Part shown: positions 1-8,194 of the stretch, one piece after another
How positions within the stretch are numbered: the stretch's first letter is position 1
Layout of the letters: each line of letters opens with the position of its first letter
NCBI RefSeq assembly: GCF_040566695.1
Contig: NZ_JBEXAE010000003.1
Span: 186,001 to 250,000 of the forward strand
DNA from: Sediminicola arcticus
Lineage (GTDB): Bacteria > Bacteroidota > Bacteroidia > Flavobacteriales > Flavobacteriaceae
DNA: 64,000 bases
Direction: 5' to 3'
Program-made: the position numbers and the translations under genes
The notes under the pieces: generated by a model
The model's database searches: none
Told to the model about the DNA's origin: nothing
The model's input: only the letters and a program-made list of their open reading frames with translations

Positions 1-1
1 A

Positions 2-169
2 GGAAAAGGCATGTATTCTATACCCGATGGTACTCAACGGTTTTTGATGACAAGAGAACTCTTGGAAAATTTAATGGAAAGATTGAGTCTTACTTTTTTG
101 GAACCTATAAAAACAACAAATGTTCATGATGTAAGGAGTATGACCACCTTGGTGCTTCAAAAGAATTGA
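2..169 (+). CDS. C-terminal end of an unrecognised protein (partial)
   Basis: An open frame enters from the left edge and runs 55 codons to a TGA at 167-169. The other two forward frames close earlier. The encoded tail contains the stretch GMYSIPDGTQRFLMTRELL followed by a helical, Leu-rich segment and ends VLQKN. I do not recognise the family, and too little is visible to assign a function. It lies 95 bases upstream of the sulfite-dehydrogenase-like gene on the same strand, so the two could be cotranscribed, but no promoter or terminator in the gap settles that. Confidence 0.5.
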   Translation, partial: GKGMYSIPDGTQRFLMTRELLENLMERLSLTFLEPIKTTNVHDVRSMTTLVLQKN

Positions 170-264
170 CACCAATAAACTCCTCTAGGTTATCGTTAAG
201 TTTTATTCTGAAGGAATTCATTATTTTTATTTCATATTCTAATTAGAATACCAATAGTCAAATT

Positions 265-1485
265 ATGAAGAGAAGAAATTTTGTAGGTAAGGTGGCTCTG
301 GGTGCCATGTCTGGGATCATAGGAACTGAAATAGTTTTTGGATCTACTATGCCATTGGAGTACAAACCCATAGCGCTACAAGATATTGATCCTTATAAAA
401 TGTTCAATAAGGATAAGGAAATGGTGATCTTAAATGACAAGCCATGGAATATAGAGGCCAGGGCACACCTATTAGACGATAGGATAACGCCAAACAAAGC
501 CATGTTCGTTAGAAATAATGGATTAATTCCGGAAAATATAGACATCCAAAATTGGGCACTCACTTTCGATGGAGAATCTACAAAACAAAAAAAGACATAC
601 ACCTTAACGGAACTCAAAAAAAAATTTAAAATACATACCTATCAACTTACGCTAGAATGCGGTGGAAACGGGCGTAATGAATTTGATCCTCCTGCTAAAG
701 GTAATCAATGGACAATAGGTGCTGTTTCTTGTGCCAATTGGACAGGGATCAGGCTAAAAGATATTTTGGAGGATGTAGGTATAAAACAAGATGCGATTTA
801 CATTGGATATCATGCTCAAGATCTTCATTTGACCCGCGACCCTAGTAAAGAATCAATTTCCAGAGGGATGCCTATGTACAAAGCATTAATGGATGAAACG
901 CTATTGGCCTTTGAAATGAATGGAAAGGCTATTCCACTTGTCCATGGCTATCCCTTGCGTTTGGTGGCAGGTGGTTGGCCCGCGTCGGTCTCAGGAAAAT
1001 GGATTGATAGAATCAGCATAATAAACAAAGAACATGACGGTGAAAAAATGATGGGCTCCTCTTACCGTGTACCCAAAAACCCTGTTGCGCCAGGAGAAGT
1101 TGTTAAAGACTCTGAGATGGCTATTATAGAATCTATGCCGGTAAAATCTTTGATAACCTATCCAAAAACTGGTGCTTTACTGGAGTTAGGAACTTCATTA
1201 AATATAAGAGGCCATGCTTGGGCGGGAGAATTAGAAGTATCCAAAGTAATGTACTCCATAGATTTTGGTGCCACATGGAAAGCCTGTTCCCTTGAAGGTC
1301 CGTTAAACCGACTTGCATGGCAACATTTTAGAGCCAATATTCAATTACCTAAAAAAGGGTATTATGAGGTATGGGCTAAAGCGATAGATAGCAGTGGAAC
1401 TGCACAACCCATGCTGGTTCCGGGGTGGAATCCTAAAGGGTATTTAAATAATGCCTGTCATAGAATTGCGGTCAAAGTAGTATAG
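265..1485 (+). CDS. Sulfite oxidase/dehydrogenase-like molybdopterin protein
   Basis: Probably the catalytic molybdoprotein of a periplasmic sulfite dehydrogenase (SorA/SoxC-like). The N-terminus KRRNFVGK followed by a small hydrophobic stretch looks like a Tat signal, as expected for a cofactor-loaded exported enzyme. The core motif LECGGNGRNEF carries the likely Mo-ligating Cys at residue 132. The C-terminal part (about 290-406), with KVMYSIDFGATW, looks like the Mo-co dimerisation domain. The length of 406 aa is normal for the family. The next gene, 4 bases downstream, is an anchored monohaem cytochrome c, which fits a SorAB-type electron pair. The substrate is inferred from family; other sulfite-oxidase-fold enzymes act on other substrates. 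Confidence 0.82.
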   Translation: MKRRNFVGKVALGAMSGIIGTEIVFGSTMPLEYKPIALQDIDPYKMFNKDKEMVILNDKPWNIEARAHLLDDRITPNKAMFVRNNGLIPENIDIQNWALTFDGESTKQKKTYTLTELKKKFKIHTYQLTLECGGNGRNEFDPPAKGNQWTIGAVSCANWTGIRLKDILEDVGIKQDAIYIGYHAQDLHLTRDPSKESISRGMPMYKALMDETLLAFEMNGKAIPLVHGYPLRLVAGGWPASVSGKWIDRISIINKEHDGEKMMGSSYRVPKNPVAPGEVVKDSEMAIIESMPVKSLITYPKTGALLELGTSLNIRGHAWAGELEVSKVMYSIDFGATWKACSLEGPLNRLAWQHFRANIQLPKKGYYEVWAKAIDSSGTAQPMLVPGWNPKGYLNNACHRIAVKVV

Positions 1486-1489
1486 TTAT

Positions 1490-1951
1490 ATGGCTAAGTC
1501 AAGTAAAAATATAAAAAACACCCAATCGCGTTATAAGCTTCTCATCGGTGGGTTTTTATTGATTGTGGTCGTAAGCTCTGCTATCATTTATTTGGCGGAA
1601 GATACTTTATCAAATTTCTCCAATACTGAAGCTGAATACGTTGTTGTTGAAGAGGATACCGAAAAAACAGAAAATGGAATTCATAAGAGAACTGGATTTA
1701 TTGAAGACACTGGGATGCGGGAAGTAATCACCAATTGCACGAGCTGTCATTCTGCAAAATTAGTGACGCAAAACAGAATGAGTAAAGAAGAATGGATAGC
1801 CACGATACGATGGATGCAGAAAACACAAAACTTATGGAACTTAGGAGAAAATGAAGATGTAATTGTAGATTATTTGGCAAAAAATTATGGCCCAATAGAA
1901 AAGGGGAGAAGGGAAGGTTTAAAGGATATAGAATGGTACCCCTTAAATTAG
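1490..1951 (+). CDS. Membrane-anchored monohaem cytochrome c, SorB-like
   Basis: A 153-aa protein with one N-terminal membrane helix (about residues 16-36), an acidic linker, and a single haem c site CTSCH (Cys83, Cys86, His87). This is the layout of a periplasm-facing cytochrome tethered to the inner membrane. Met97 in the following TQNRMSKEEW stretch is a plausible axial ligand. It starts 4 bases after the molybdoprotein stop, so the two are almost certainly cotranscribed, and it is the likely electron acceptor of that enzyme. The partner role is inferred from gene order and domain type. Confidence 0.78.
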   Translation: MAKSSKNIKNTQSRYKLLIGGFLLIVVVSSAIIYLAEDTLSNFSNTEAEYVVVEEDTEKTENGIHKRTGFIEDTGMREVITNCTSCHSAKLVTQNRMSKEEWIATIRWMQKTQNLWNLGENEDVIVDYLAKNYGPIEKGRREGLKDIEWYPLN

Positions 1952-2020
1952 AAATGAGCATTGTGTAAGGAGTGCATTTATTTTACTACTTAATAGACTA
2001 GTGTTAAAACACGATTTACT

Positions 2021-2899
2021 TTGGAAAAATATATAGTAGCTTTTATAGATTCTTTTTTGGGTACCCTACATTGGACGGGTAGGTCCATACTATTTGAAGT
2101 ACCTTGGTATAACAATTACTTCTGGGGACTTATAGCTATCTCTCTACTCGTATGGGCTTTGGAAATATTGTTCCCTTGGCGTAAGGAACAATCTATTTTC
2201 AGAAAGGATTTTTGGATGGACGGTTTTTACATGTTCTTCAACTTTTTCATTTTCGCTATGGTGATCAGCGGTTTTTACAAATTACTAGAAGTTTTCTTTA
2301 AGGACGTTGGATTAACATCCAAAAGCTTAGCGATTGTTGACCTTGGCAGTCTTTCAATGGTTTTCCAATTGCTAGTGTTCTTTGTTATTTTGGATTTTGT
2401 GCAGTGGTTTACGCACATCCTACTTCATAAATATTCCTTTTTGTGGAAATTCCATAAAGTCCATCATTCTGTAAAGGAGATGGGTTTTGCTGCACATCTT
2501 AGATATCATTGGATGGAAAATGTGTTGTATAAGCCTCTAAAGACTTTTGGAGTTATGATATTAGGAGGATTTGAACCAGAACAAGCGTACATCGTACATT
2601 TTCTTGCCATTACCATTGGTCACTTTAATCATTCTAATATTAAAATAACTTGGGGCCCGCTTAAATATCTTCTTAATAACCCTGTAATGCACCTTTACCA
2701 TCATGCATACACTTTACCCAAAGGTACTTATGGTGTAAATTTTGGTATAAGTCTTAGTTTATGGGATTACATTTTTAAAACAAATTATATTCCTGAAGAC
2801 AGTGGAGATATTGAGCTAGGATTTAAAGGGGATGATGAGTTCCCCAAGGGTTTTATAGGGCAGAACGCCTACGGTTTCGGTACTTCTAATAAGAAATAA
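2021..2899 (+). CDS. Sterol desaturase/fatty acid hydroxylase family membrane protein
   Basis: Integral membrane di-iron oxygenase of the fatty-acid-hydroxylase superfamily, 292 aa. The histidine clusters are visible: H-x3-H at 132/136, H-x2-HH at 145-149 and a later HLYHH. Hydrophobic helices occupy roughly 33-50, 68-90 and 112-130. The start is probably TTG at 2021: an in-frame TAG lies at 1994-1996 and there is no ATG between. The substrate is unknown; members act on sterols, fatty acids, carotenoids or alkylglycerols. It follows the sulfite-dehydrogenase-like pair on the same strand, and a related gene lies at 21280-22239. Confidence 0.85.
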   Translation: MEKYIVAFIDSFLGTLHWTGRSILFEVPWYNNYFWGLIAISLLVWALEILFPWRKEQSIFRKDFWMDGFYMFFNFFIFAMVISGFYKLLEVFFKDVGLTSKSLAIVDLGSLSMVFQLLVFFVILDFVQWFTHILLHKYSFLWKFHKVHHSVKEMGFAAHLRYHWMENVLYKPLKTFGVMILGGFEPEQAYIVHFLAITIGHFNHSNIKITWGPLKYLLNNPVMHLYHHAYTLPKGTYGVNFGISLSLWDYIFKTNYIPEDSGDIELGFKGDDEFPKGFIGQNAYGFGTSNKK

Positions 2900-2951
2900 G
2901 TACATAAAAGGGGACATTTCACAATACTTCCTTTTATGTACTTATTTCTTA
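2890..2951. terminator. Long perfect stem-loop between convergent genes
   Basis: Positions 2890-2911 and 2930-2951 are perfect reverse complements (22 bp) around an 18-base loop. The left arm contains the stop codon of the desaturase gene; the right arm lies just beyond the stop of the converging TonB receptor. It is AT-rich with U-rich flanks, so it can act as a bidirectional terminator. Confidence 0.8.
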
Positions 2952-2958
2952 CTATTAA

Positions 2959-5184
2959 TTATAATGGTAGGCTAAGTCCCAAACTTATATTTCTGCCAAT
3001 GTCATTTATTCCATCAGGTTTTAAACGGGACAGATGAGAAACATAGCTTTTATCCAATATGTTATTTCCACTGATACGTATTTCTACATCTTGTTTAAAT
3101 AAGATCATGCTACCTCCAATTCCAATATTTAAAATATTGTAGCCATCGGTAAATGTTTCAAAGGCATTCACTTTATTCTGGTTAAAAACCGACCTTAACG
3201 TAACAAAGGCGTAACCGCTATTAAGCCAGTCAATAGCACTAGATTGCTCAACTCTAATAGTATTCGTAAGACTATTTGCCGGTATCAGAGGCAAATAATC
3301 TCCACCATCTAATTTCCCGATTACGGTTTGATAACTACTTTCTAAATGCAGCCAATCCAGGGGATGTGGGTGTAAATGGAACCCAAATTCACCACCATAT
3401 AATTGGGCATCTTGTTGTTCGTAGTTAAAAACGGCATTATCTTCCTGAAAAGTTCCAGTAGGTTCTAAAAACACATAGTTGTTCACATCATTTAAAAACC
3501 CATTTGCATAAAATTCTATATGCTCATTTTTAAATTCCAAGGAGATATCGGTTTGTAAATTTTGTTCGTTTTTCAAATCGGGGTTACCTATTTCATACCT
3601 ATTTGTCCCTTCATGAACTCCATTGGATGTGAGCTCTGCTAAATTAGGTGCCCTAAAACCAGTAGCTAAATTTAATCGTCCTATAAATGATTTAGCAAAA
3701 TTTAATTTGTATCCTGCCGCAGCATTAAAACTGCTAAAATTTCTATTTAATTGGTCTATATAATCCTGTTCACCTAGTATTCCTGTAGCCTCACTGTTAA
3801 TAGACCTATGATCATACCTCAGACCTAATTGAATATCGTTATTATCATTGAAGTGTATGTGGGACGTGGCAAGAGCTCCAATATCATTGGTAAGGGCATT
3901 AGGTATTAAAATTTCTTCCCCAAAATTGGTATTATTTTGATGCATACCTTGTAAACCAAAAATGGTTTCTACTTTTCCAACCTTTGGAAGGTTATAGTGG
4001 ATGTTGTAATTAAAAGTGGATAAGTTCATATCCAAAGCGGCATTTGAAGGATCATCTTCAAATTCTTTTCTATCATTTAAAATATAACCTAAGGTAAATT
4101 CTAAGCTAGACCTATCAAAAAATAGATTTGATTTAGAACTTAGGATTTGATTGGTTATCTTTTGAAAAGGCAATTCTGGGGTACGCTCTTTCGTTTGTTC
4201 CCCTATTTCTTCCGGTATCCCAATTTCCGTAGCATTATAATTATACCTTAATTCGGTGTTAAATTTAGTTGTTTGATAGGCAAGGCCCGTTTTTAAATCA
4301 TTTTCTTTAAACCTTGAATTGGTAACCCTATCTCCATCCCCTGTTTTGTAATCTACATGAGAGGTTGTTCCTCCTCTAAGTATAAATTTAAGGTTTTCAG
4401 CAGATGTTTTAAATCCAGCATTCATATTGTATCCTTCCGTATTGGAATAATAATTTAGATTTATATCCCCTTCGGTAGAACTTGAAGGCGCAAATTTTTC
4501 AGGATTTAAATACAACACGCCGCCCATTGCATCCGATCCATAGAGTAGGGAAGCCGGACCCTTGATAACCTCAATGCTTTCAATTCCAGCATCATTTACG
4601 CCTAGTCCATGCTCATCACCAAATTGTTGATTTTCCAATCTTACGCCTTGGGTGTAGACCAAAACCCTGTTGGAACTCAATCCTCTAATCACAGGTTTTC
4701 CAATGCCGATACCTGTAGATACACTTTCTACTCCGGCAATATTGGTAATCCCATCAGCTAAAGTCATGGCTCCTTTTTTTCTAAGTAGTGCTACATTGGC
4801 ATATTCTACTCTTACTACATTTTCACTTTGCAATTTGTGAAATGGTGTAGAAACAATAACCTCCTCCATTTCTATAGCACTGAGCTTTAAACTTACATCC
4901 AAAACGTTTTCACCTTGTTTTATATCGAGGGTTTTGGAGAACGTTTGAAATCCTAAATACGTAATTACAATTTTATATGGGCCCACAGGAATATTACTAA
5001 GGGAATAAATTCCTTTTTCATTTGTCAAGGTTCCTTTTTCTAGTTGAGGGAAATATATTTCGACTTGCTCTAAAGGAGTCTGGTCTTCATTACCGGTAAT
5101 GGTTCCAGAAATAGAATTTTGAGCAAAACTGCTTTGTGACGAAAAAAAAATCACAACAAGTAGTACCAAAAAAAAATTGTGCAT
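2959..5184 (-). CDS. TonB-dependent outer membrane receptor
   Basis: A 741-aa outer membrane active transporter. Signal peptide about 1-21 (SSFAQ), carboxypeptidase-regulatory-like domain about 23-105 (SISGTITG), plug about 115-225 (VIRGLSSNRVLVYTQGVRL, IEVIKGPASLLYGSDAMGG), then a beta barrel ending in an aromatic-free SLGLSLPL. The length is typical of single-protein metal, haem or siderophore receptors, shorter than SusC. A His-rich small exported-type protein lies 39 bases upstream on the same strand and is probably cotranscribed, which hints at metal uptake; no SusD partner is present. The ligand cannot be read from sequence alone. Confidence 0.9.
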   Translation of the reverse strand: MHNFFLVLLVVIFFSSQSSFAQNSISGTITGNEDQTPLEQVEIYFPQLEKGTLTNEKGIYSLSNIPVGPYKIVITYLGFQTFSKTLDIKQGENVLDVSLKLSAIEMEEVIVSTPFHKLQSENVVRVEYANVALLRKKGAMTLADGITNIAGVESVSTGIGIGKPVIRGLSSNRVLVYTQGVRLENQQFGDEHGLGVNDAGIESIEVIKGPASLLYGSDAMGGVLYLNPEKFAPSSSTEGDINLNYYSNTEGYNMNAGFKTSAENLKFILRGGTTSHVDYKTGDGDRVTNSRFKENDLKTGLAYQTTKFNTELRYNYNATEIGIPEEIGEQTKERTPELPFQKITNQILSSKSNLFFDRSSLEFTLGYILNDRKEFEDDPSNAALDMNLSTFNYNIHYNLPKVGKVETIFGLQGMHQNNTNFGEEILIPNALTNDIGALATSHIHFNDNNDIQLGLRYDHRSINSEATGILGEQDYIDQLNRNFSSFNAAAGYKLNFAKSFIGRLNLATGFRAPNLAELTSNGVHEGTNRYEIGNPDLKNEQNLQTDISLEFKNEHIEFYANGFLNDVNNYVFLEPTGTFQEDNAVFNYEQQDAQLYGGEFGFHLHPHPLDWLHLESSYQTVIGKLDGGDYLPLIPANSLTNTIRVEQSSAIDWLNSGYAFVTLRSVFNQNKVNAFETFTDGYNILNIGIGGSMILFKQDVEIRISGNNILDKSYVSHLSRLKPDGINDIGRNISLGLSLPL

Positions 5185-5223
5185 ATTTTAGTTTTAAATA
5201 GATGAATGTTATTTTAAAGATAA

Positions 5224-5556
5224 TTATGCACTAGCAGGCGGCCCCCTTAAGGTATATTGATGACTTTGAAATAGGCTTACAGAGGAATAATAATCAAAAT
5301 GGTCTTCTCTGAAAGAACGAACTAAATTCGCTTCAAAATGAATCTGAGGAAGGAAATAGTGAAGTGTAATATTAAATTTATGAAAATCACAATCAATTTC
5401 TGCGCTATGAAAATGTGTCTTCCCTTCTTGATCACATGTAATTTCCGTATGGCTATATAATGAATGCCATAACTTTATTACCGAGGGAGCCTCAATTACA
5501 GCTATCAAAAAAAAGGCTACGCTAATTAATAAACTATTTTTAAATCTGATTCCCAC
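5224..5556 (-). CDS. Small His-rich exported protein ending RGPPASA
   Basis: A 110-aa protein with one N-terminal hydrophobic helix (about 8-24), two Cys (41, 56), nine His spread through the mature part (H31, 36, 48, 50, 59, 66, 73, 86, 99) and a C-terminal TLRGPPASA. The His/Cys content suggests metal binding or sensing. It is placed immediately before the TonB receptor on the same strand. I recall similar short proteins with a C-terminal RGPP or RAPP next to receptors in Flavobacteriia, but know of no assigned function. It could be a periplasmic metal-binding accessory or a receptor-specific helper. Confidence 0.7.
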   Translation of the reverse strand: MGIRFKNSLLISVAFFLIAVIEAPSVIKLWHSLYSHTEITCDQEGKTHFHSAEIDCDFHKFNITLHYFLPQIHFEANLVRSFREDHFDYYSSVSLFQSHQYTLRGPPASA

Positions 5557-5608
5557 GATACAAACTAAATAAATACTATGTAGATGAGATGTTAATTAAA
5601 CTATAATT

Positions 5609-5926
5609 TTATTTAAAAAGGAAACCTAGACCTAATCTGCCAAGCATTTTCTTTTCAAATTTCCAGAAAAATTTGAATTGGCCGAATAACCAACCAAATA
5701 ATACAAGTAAAAATTGATAAATTGGAAATATAATAAGAATTCGTGTAGTCCAATAAAGGAAAGTGTAGATGCCGTCTTCAGGAAAAATAGCTCGGGAAAA
5801 TCCTATTAGTTCCAATAAAGGTCTTGCTATTTTAACAGAACTAGAACCCGTAATTGCAAAGACTATTAAAATGATAACGACTTCGAAGTTGGTATCTATC
5901 TCCCAACGTTCTTTCAGTTTCTTCAT
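5609..5926 (-). CDS. Small membrane protein of unknown function (DUF6787-like)
   Basis: I place the start at the ATG at 5926 (MKKLKERWEID, 105 aa). A longer frame reaches 5986 but would overlap the upstream lipoprotein gene by 26 bases. Two hydrophobic helices are visible (VVIILIVFAITGSSS and a pair around FLYWTTRILIIFPIYQFLL), followed by a basic aromatic tail. It resembles the flavobacterial family I remember as DUF6787; that name is from memory. It follows the lipoprotein on the same strand, so it is likely the second gene of a two-gene unit. Confidence 0.75.
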   Translation of the reverse strand: MKKLKERWEIDTNFEVVIILIVFAITGSSSVKIARPLLELIGFSRAIFPEDGIYTFLYWTTRILIIFPIYQFLLVLFGWLFGQFKFFWKFEKKMLGRLGLGFLFK

Positions 5927-5960
5927 AACCTTTTTAAATTCTCGGGCAAAGATAAAGCTT

Positions 5961-6428
5961 TTAAATTCTAGGAACAAAAGGTCCAAGACGTTGATTGTAT
6001 TTGCGTTGAAAATAGATAAAATAATTATATAGCTGATAGTTTACCTCATAGCCATAATTAATATTGAAATCATAATTAATTTGGAGTTCATAAAGGTTTG
6101 GGCTATATCGTTGTGGTTGCATCACCCTTGCATTCCATTCCCTCACATAAATATTATTTCTATTCTCTAAAAATGATTGAGAATAATATTGTCTTGGTTT
6201 TGCGATAGATTGCAACCATACGTTGTAACCAGGTTCAATAATTATAATATCGTATTCCAAGCTGTCATTGGCAATGGTAATGGTATCTCCTTCTTTCTGT
6301 TCAAAGGCTTTTTTTTCCTGTGAGGTTACCTCAACTGCCTTTTTATTACTGGTGCAACTGCCAATTCCAAGTGCCATCAAAAGAAGTAATATTAAAATTT
6401 TAAATAAAGCTTTAATGTTCATAACCAC
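5961..6428 (-). CDS. Small lipoprotein of unknown function (DUF6146-like)
   Basis: A 155-aa protein with a lipoprotein signal: basic start, Leu-rich helix and lipobox ALGIGSC. The start could be the first Met or the Met at residue 3 (MNIKALFK). The mature part is rich in Tyr, Asn and Gln (NINYGYEVNYQLYNYFIYF), typical of outer-membrane-associated lipoproteins. It resembles the family I recall as DUF6146. It is cotranscribed with the small membrane protein downstream; a terminator-like hairpin at 6449-6480 separates it from the DUF937 gene before it. Confidence 0.78.
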   Translation of the reverse strand: MVMNIKALFKILILLLLMALGIGSCTSNKKAVEVTSQEKKAFEQKEGDTITIANDSLEYDIIIIEPGYNVWLQSIAKPRQYYSQSFLENRNNIYVREWNARVMQPQRYSPNLYELQINYDFNINYGYEVNYQLYNYFIYFQRKYNQRLGPFVPRI

Positions 6429-6448
6429 AATTTTTTCAAATTAAGGTA

Positions 6449-6480
6449 CAAAAAAACCACCTGAGAGATCAAGTGATTTT
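6449..6480 (-). terminator. Intrinsic terminator after the DUF937 gene
   Basis: Read on the minus strand: a 12-bp stem with two G-U pairs (arms 6469-6480 and 6453-6464), a 4-base loop, then seven T residues. It sits between the broken DUF937 gene and the lipoprotein gene. Confidence 0.65.
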
Positions 6481-6496
6481 GTTAAAATATTCTCCG

Positions 6497-7127
6497 TTAT
6501 TTTCCAAAGAGCCCACCGAGTATACCTCCCAAGCCTCCTTTTTTCTTTGTATTACCTAAGACTATATCTGCAACATCATCAAGAACGCTTCCGTCGCCAT
6601 CAGAATCAAGTAAACTGGTGATTAGATTCTGGTTGTGTTGTGGTTGCCCTCCCAACATACTACCTAAAAGGCTGCTTAGACCATTTGCGTCATTTAGGTT
6701 GTTTTGGGATTTTTGTTTACCTAAAAAGCCCATTATTATGGGAGCTACTATTTTTAATATTTAGCGACTGAGCTCGCTTCTAAACCTGATTTTTGACCTA
6801 AGGTATTTTCAACTAGTGATTGTTTATTTCCCAAGAGATGTCCAAGTATTCCTGCCCCATCGTTCACTACAGATTGATCAACACCTCCGTTGAACATGCC
6901 CCCAGATTATCTAAAATACTTCCATTATGTTTAGAGTTTATGGCATTCATTAACCTTTCTGCTCCTTGGGGAGTAGAAGCATTTTTCTTCATAGCACCCA
7001 TTAATAGCGGCATAGCCATACTTAGTACATTGGCAGTTTTTTCCTCAGAGTGGCCAGTTTGCCCGGCTATTCCACCAATTAATTGTTTGCCTGTTTGGCT
7101 GTCCAATAATTCCAATAGTCCTGACAT
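6497..7127 (-). pseudogene. DUF937 family gene broken by two frameshifts
   Basis: The N-terminal piece (7127 to about 6900, MSGLLELLDSQTGKQLIGG) and the C-terminal piece (6733-6497, ending GGLGGILGGLFGK) are both typical of DUF937 (YidB-like) proteins but lie in different frames. Restoring one base to the C5 run at 6899-6903 continues the protein as DNLGGMFNGGVDQS through NKQSLVENTLGQKS. Restoring one A at 6756-6757 then joins AKYLKIVAPIIMGFLG to the C-terminal piece. The repaired protein is 210 aa, the expected length. Both lesions are single-base losses in short homopolymers. Either this is a real pseudogene or the assembly has two indel errors. The function of DUF937 proteins is unclear. 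Confidence 0.8.
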
Positions 7128-7203
7128 ATTTTTTAAGTTATGTTTGTTACACTTCTAATATACGCAAATGAATTTCAAATCATTGATCTTGGTTTTATCA
7201 ATA

Positions 7204-8160
7204 CTATTTCGTTTGGTCAATGATCAGATTGGCTAATTCCATTCCAACTCTTTCTTGAGCCTCTAAGGTACTACCTCCAATATGAGGGGTAAGGGAGATC
7301 TGAGGATGCATAAGAATCCTTATCTCTGGACTTGGTTCTGATTCATAAACATCTAATCCTGCAAAAAGGACTTTACCATTTTCCAAGGCATCAACCAGAG
7401 CCACTTCATCTATTACTCCTCCTCGTGCAGTATTGATTATACCTACTCCGTCTTTCATTAATTCAAATTCATTCTTGCCAATGGCATAATGTTTTTGTGC
7501 AGGAACGTGCATGGAAATGAAATCTGCAGATTTCAGTAGTTGCTCCATAGAATTGTTCTTCAAATTAAAGGATATAGATTGCCCATCGAAAAAAGAAACC
7601 TTTACGGTTGTTTCTTCCCTATGATGGTCATGGTATATTACATGCATCCCAATACCTAAAGCAATTTTTGCAGTAGCTTGACCTATTTTTCCAAATCCAA
7701 CAATTCCAAGGGTCTTTCCCTTTAGTTCTACTCCCTTGGAATATGCTTTTTTAAGCATATTGAACTTACTATCACCTTCTAATGGCATGCTTCTATTAGA
7801 ATCATGAACAAAGCGCACACCACTGAACAAGTGGGCGAAAACAAGTTCCGCTACCGAAGCTGAGGATGCATCCGGAGTATTTAAAACCTTAATTCCTTTT
7901 TGTTTTGCGTAAGTAACATCAATATTGTCCAATCCAACGCCGGCCCTACCTACTATTTTTAAGGATGGACAATTCGCTAACACATCCTTACCTACTTGAG
8001 TGGCACTTCTTACCAAAAGAATATCTATACCATTTTTGTTGATATAATGTATTAGTTGTTCTTGTGCAACCTTGGTAGTATTTACTTCGAAGCCTGCATT
8101 CTCCAAAGCATTTATTCCAATTTGTGATATTCTGTCGTTCACCAATATTTTCATGCTCAT
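7204..8160 (-). CDS. serA: D-3-phosphoglycerate dehydrogenase
   Basis: First enzyme of serine synthesis, oxidising 3-phosphoglycerate to 3-phosphohydroxypyruvate with NAD. At 318 aa it is the short form without the C-terminal ACT domain, so feedback inhibition through ACT is not expected. Visible motifs are VGFGKIGQATAKIALGIG (dinucleotide binding), NTARGGVIDE, and the catalytic His in LTPHIGGST. An alternative start is the second Met (MKILVNDRIS). It follows serC by 34 bases on the same strand. A broader 2-hydroxyacid dehydrogenase role is possible by fold, but the serC neighbour argues strongly for SerA. Confidence 0.9.
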   Translation of the reverse strand: MSMKILVNDRISQIGINALENAGFEVNTTKVAQEQLIHYINKNGIDILLVRSATQVGKDVLANCPSLKIVGRAGVGLDNIDVTYAKQKGIKVLNTPDASSASVAELVFAHLFSGVRFVHDSNRSMPLEGDSKFNMLKKAYSKGVELKGKTLGIVGFGKIGQATAKIALGIGMHVIYHDHHREETTVKVSFFDGQSISFNLKNNSMEQLLKSADFISMHVPAQKHYAIGKNEFELMKDGVGIINTARGGVIDEVALVDALENGKVLFAGLDVYESEPSPEIRILMHPQISLTPHIGGSTLEAQERVGMELANLIIDQTK

Positions 8161-8194
8161 CTCTTTTGAATAATCATATTTAAAATTAGTACAA

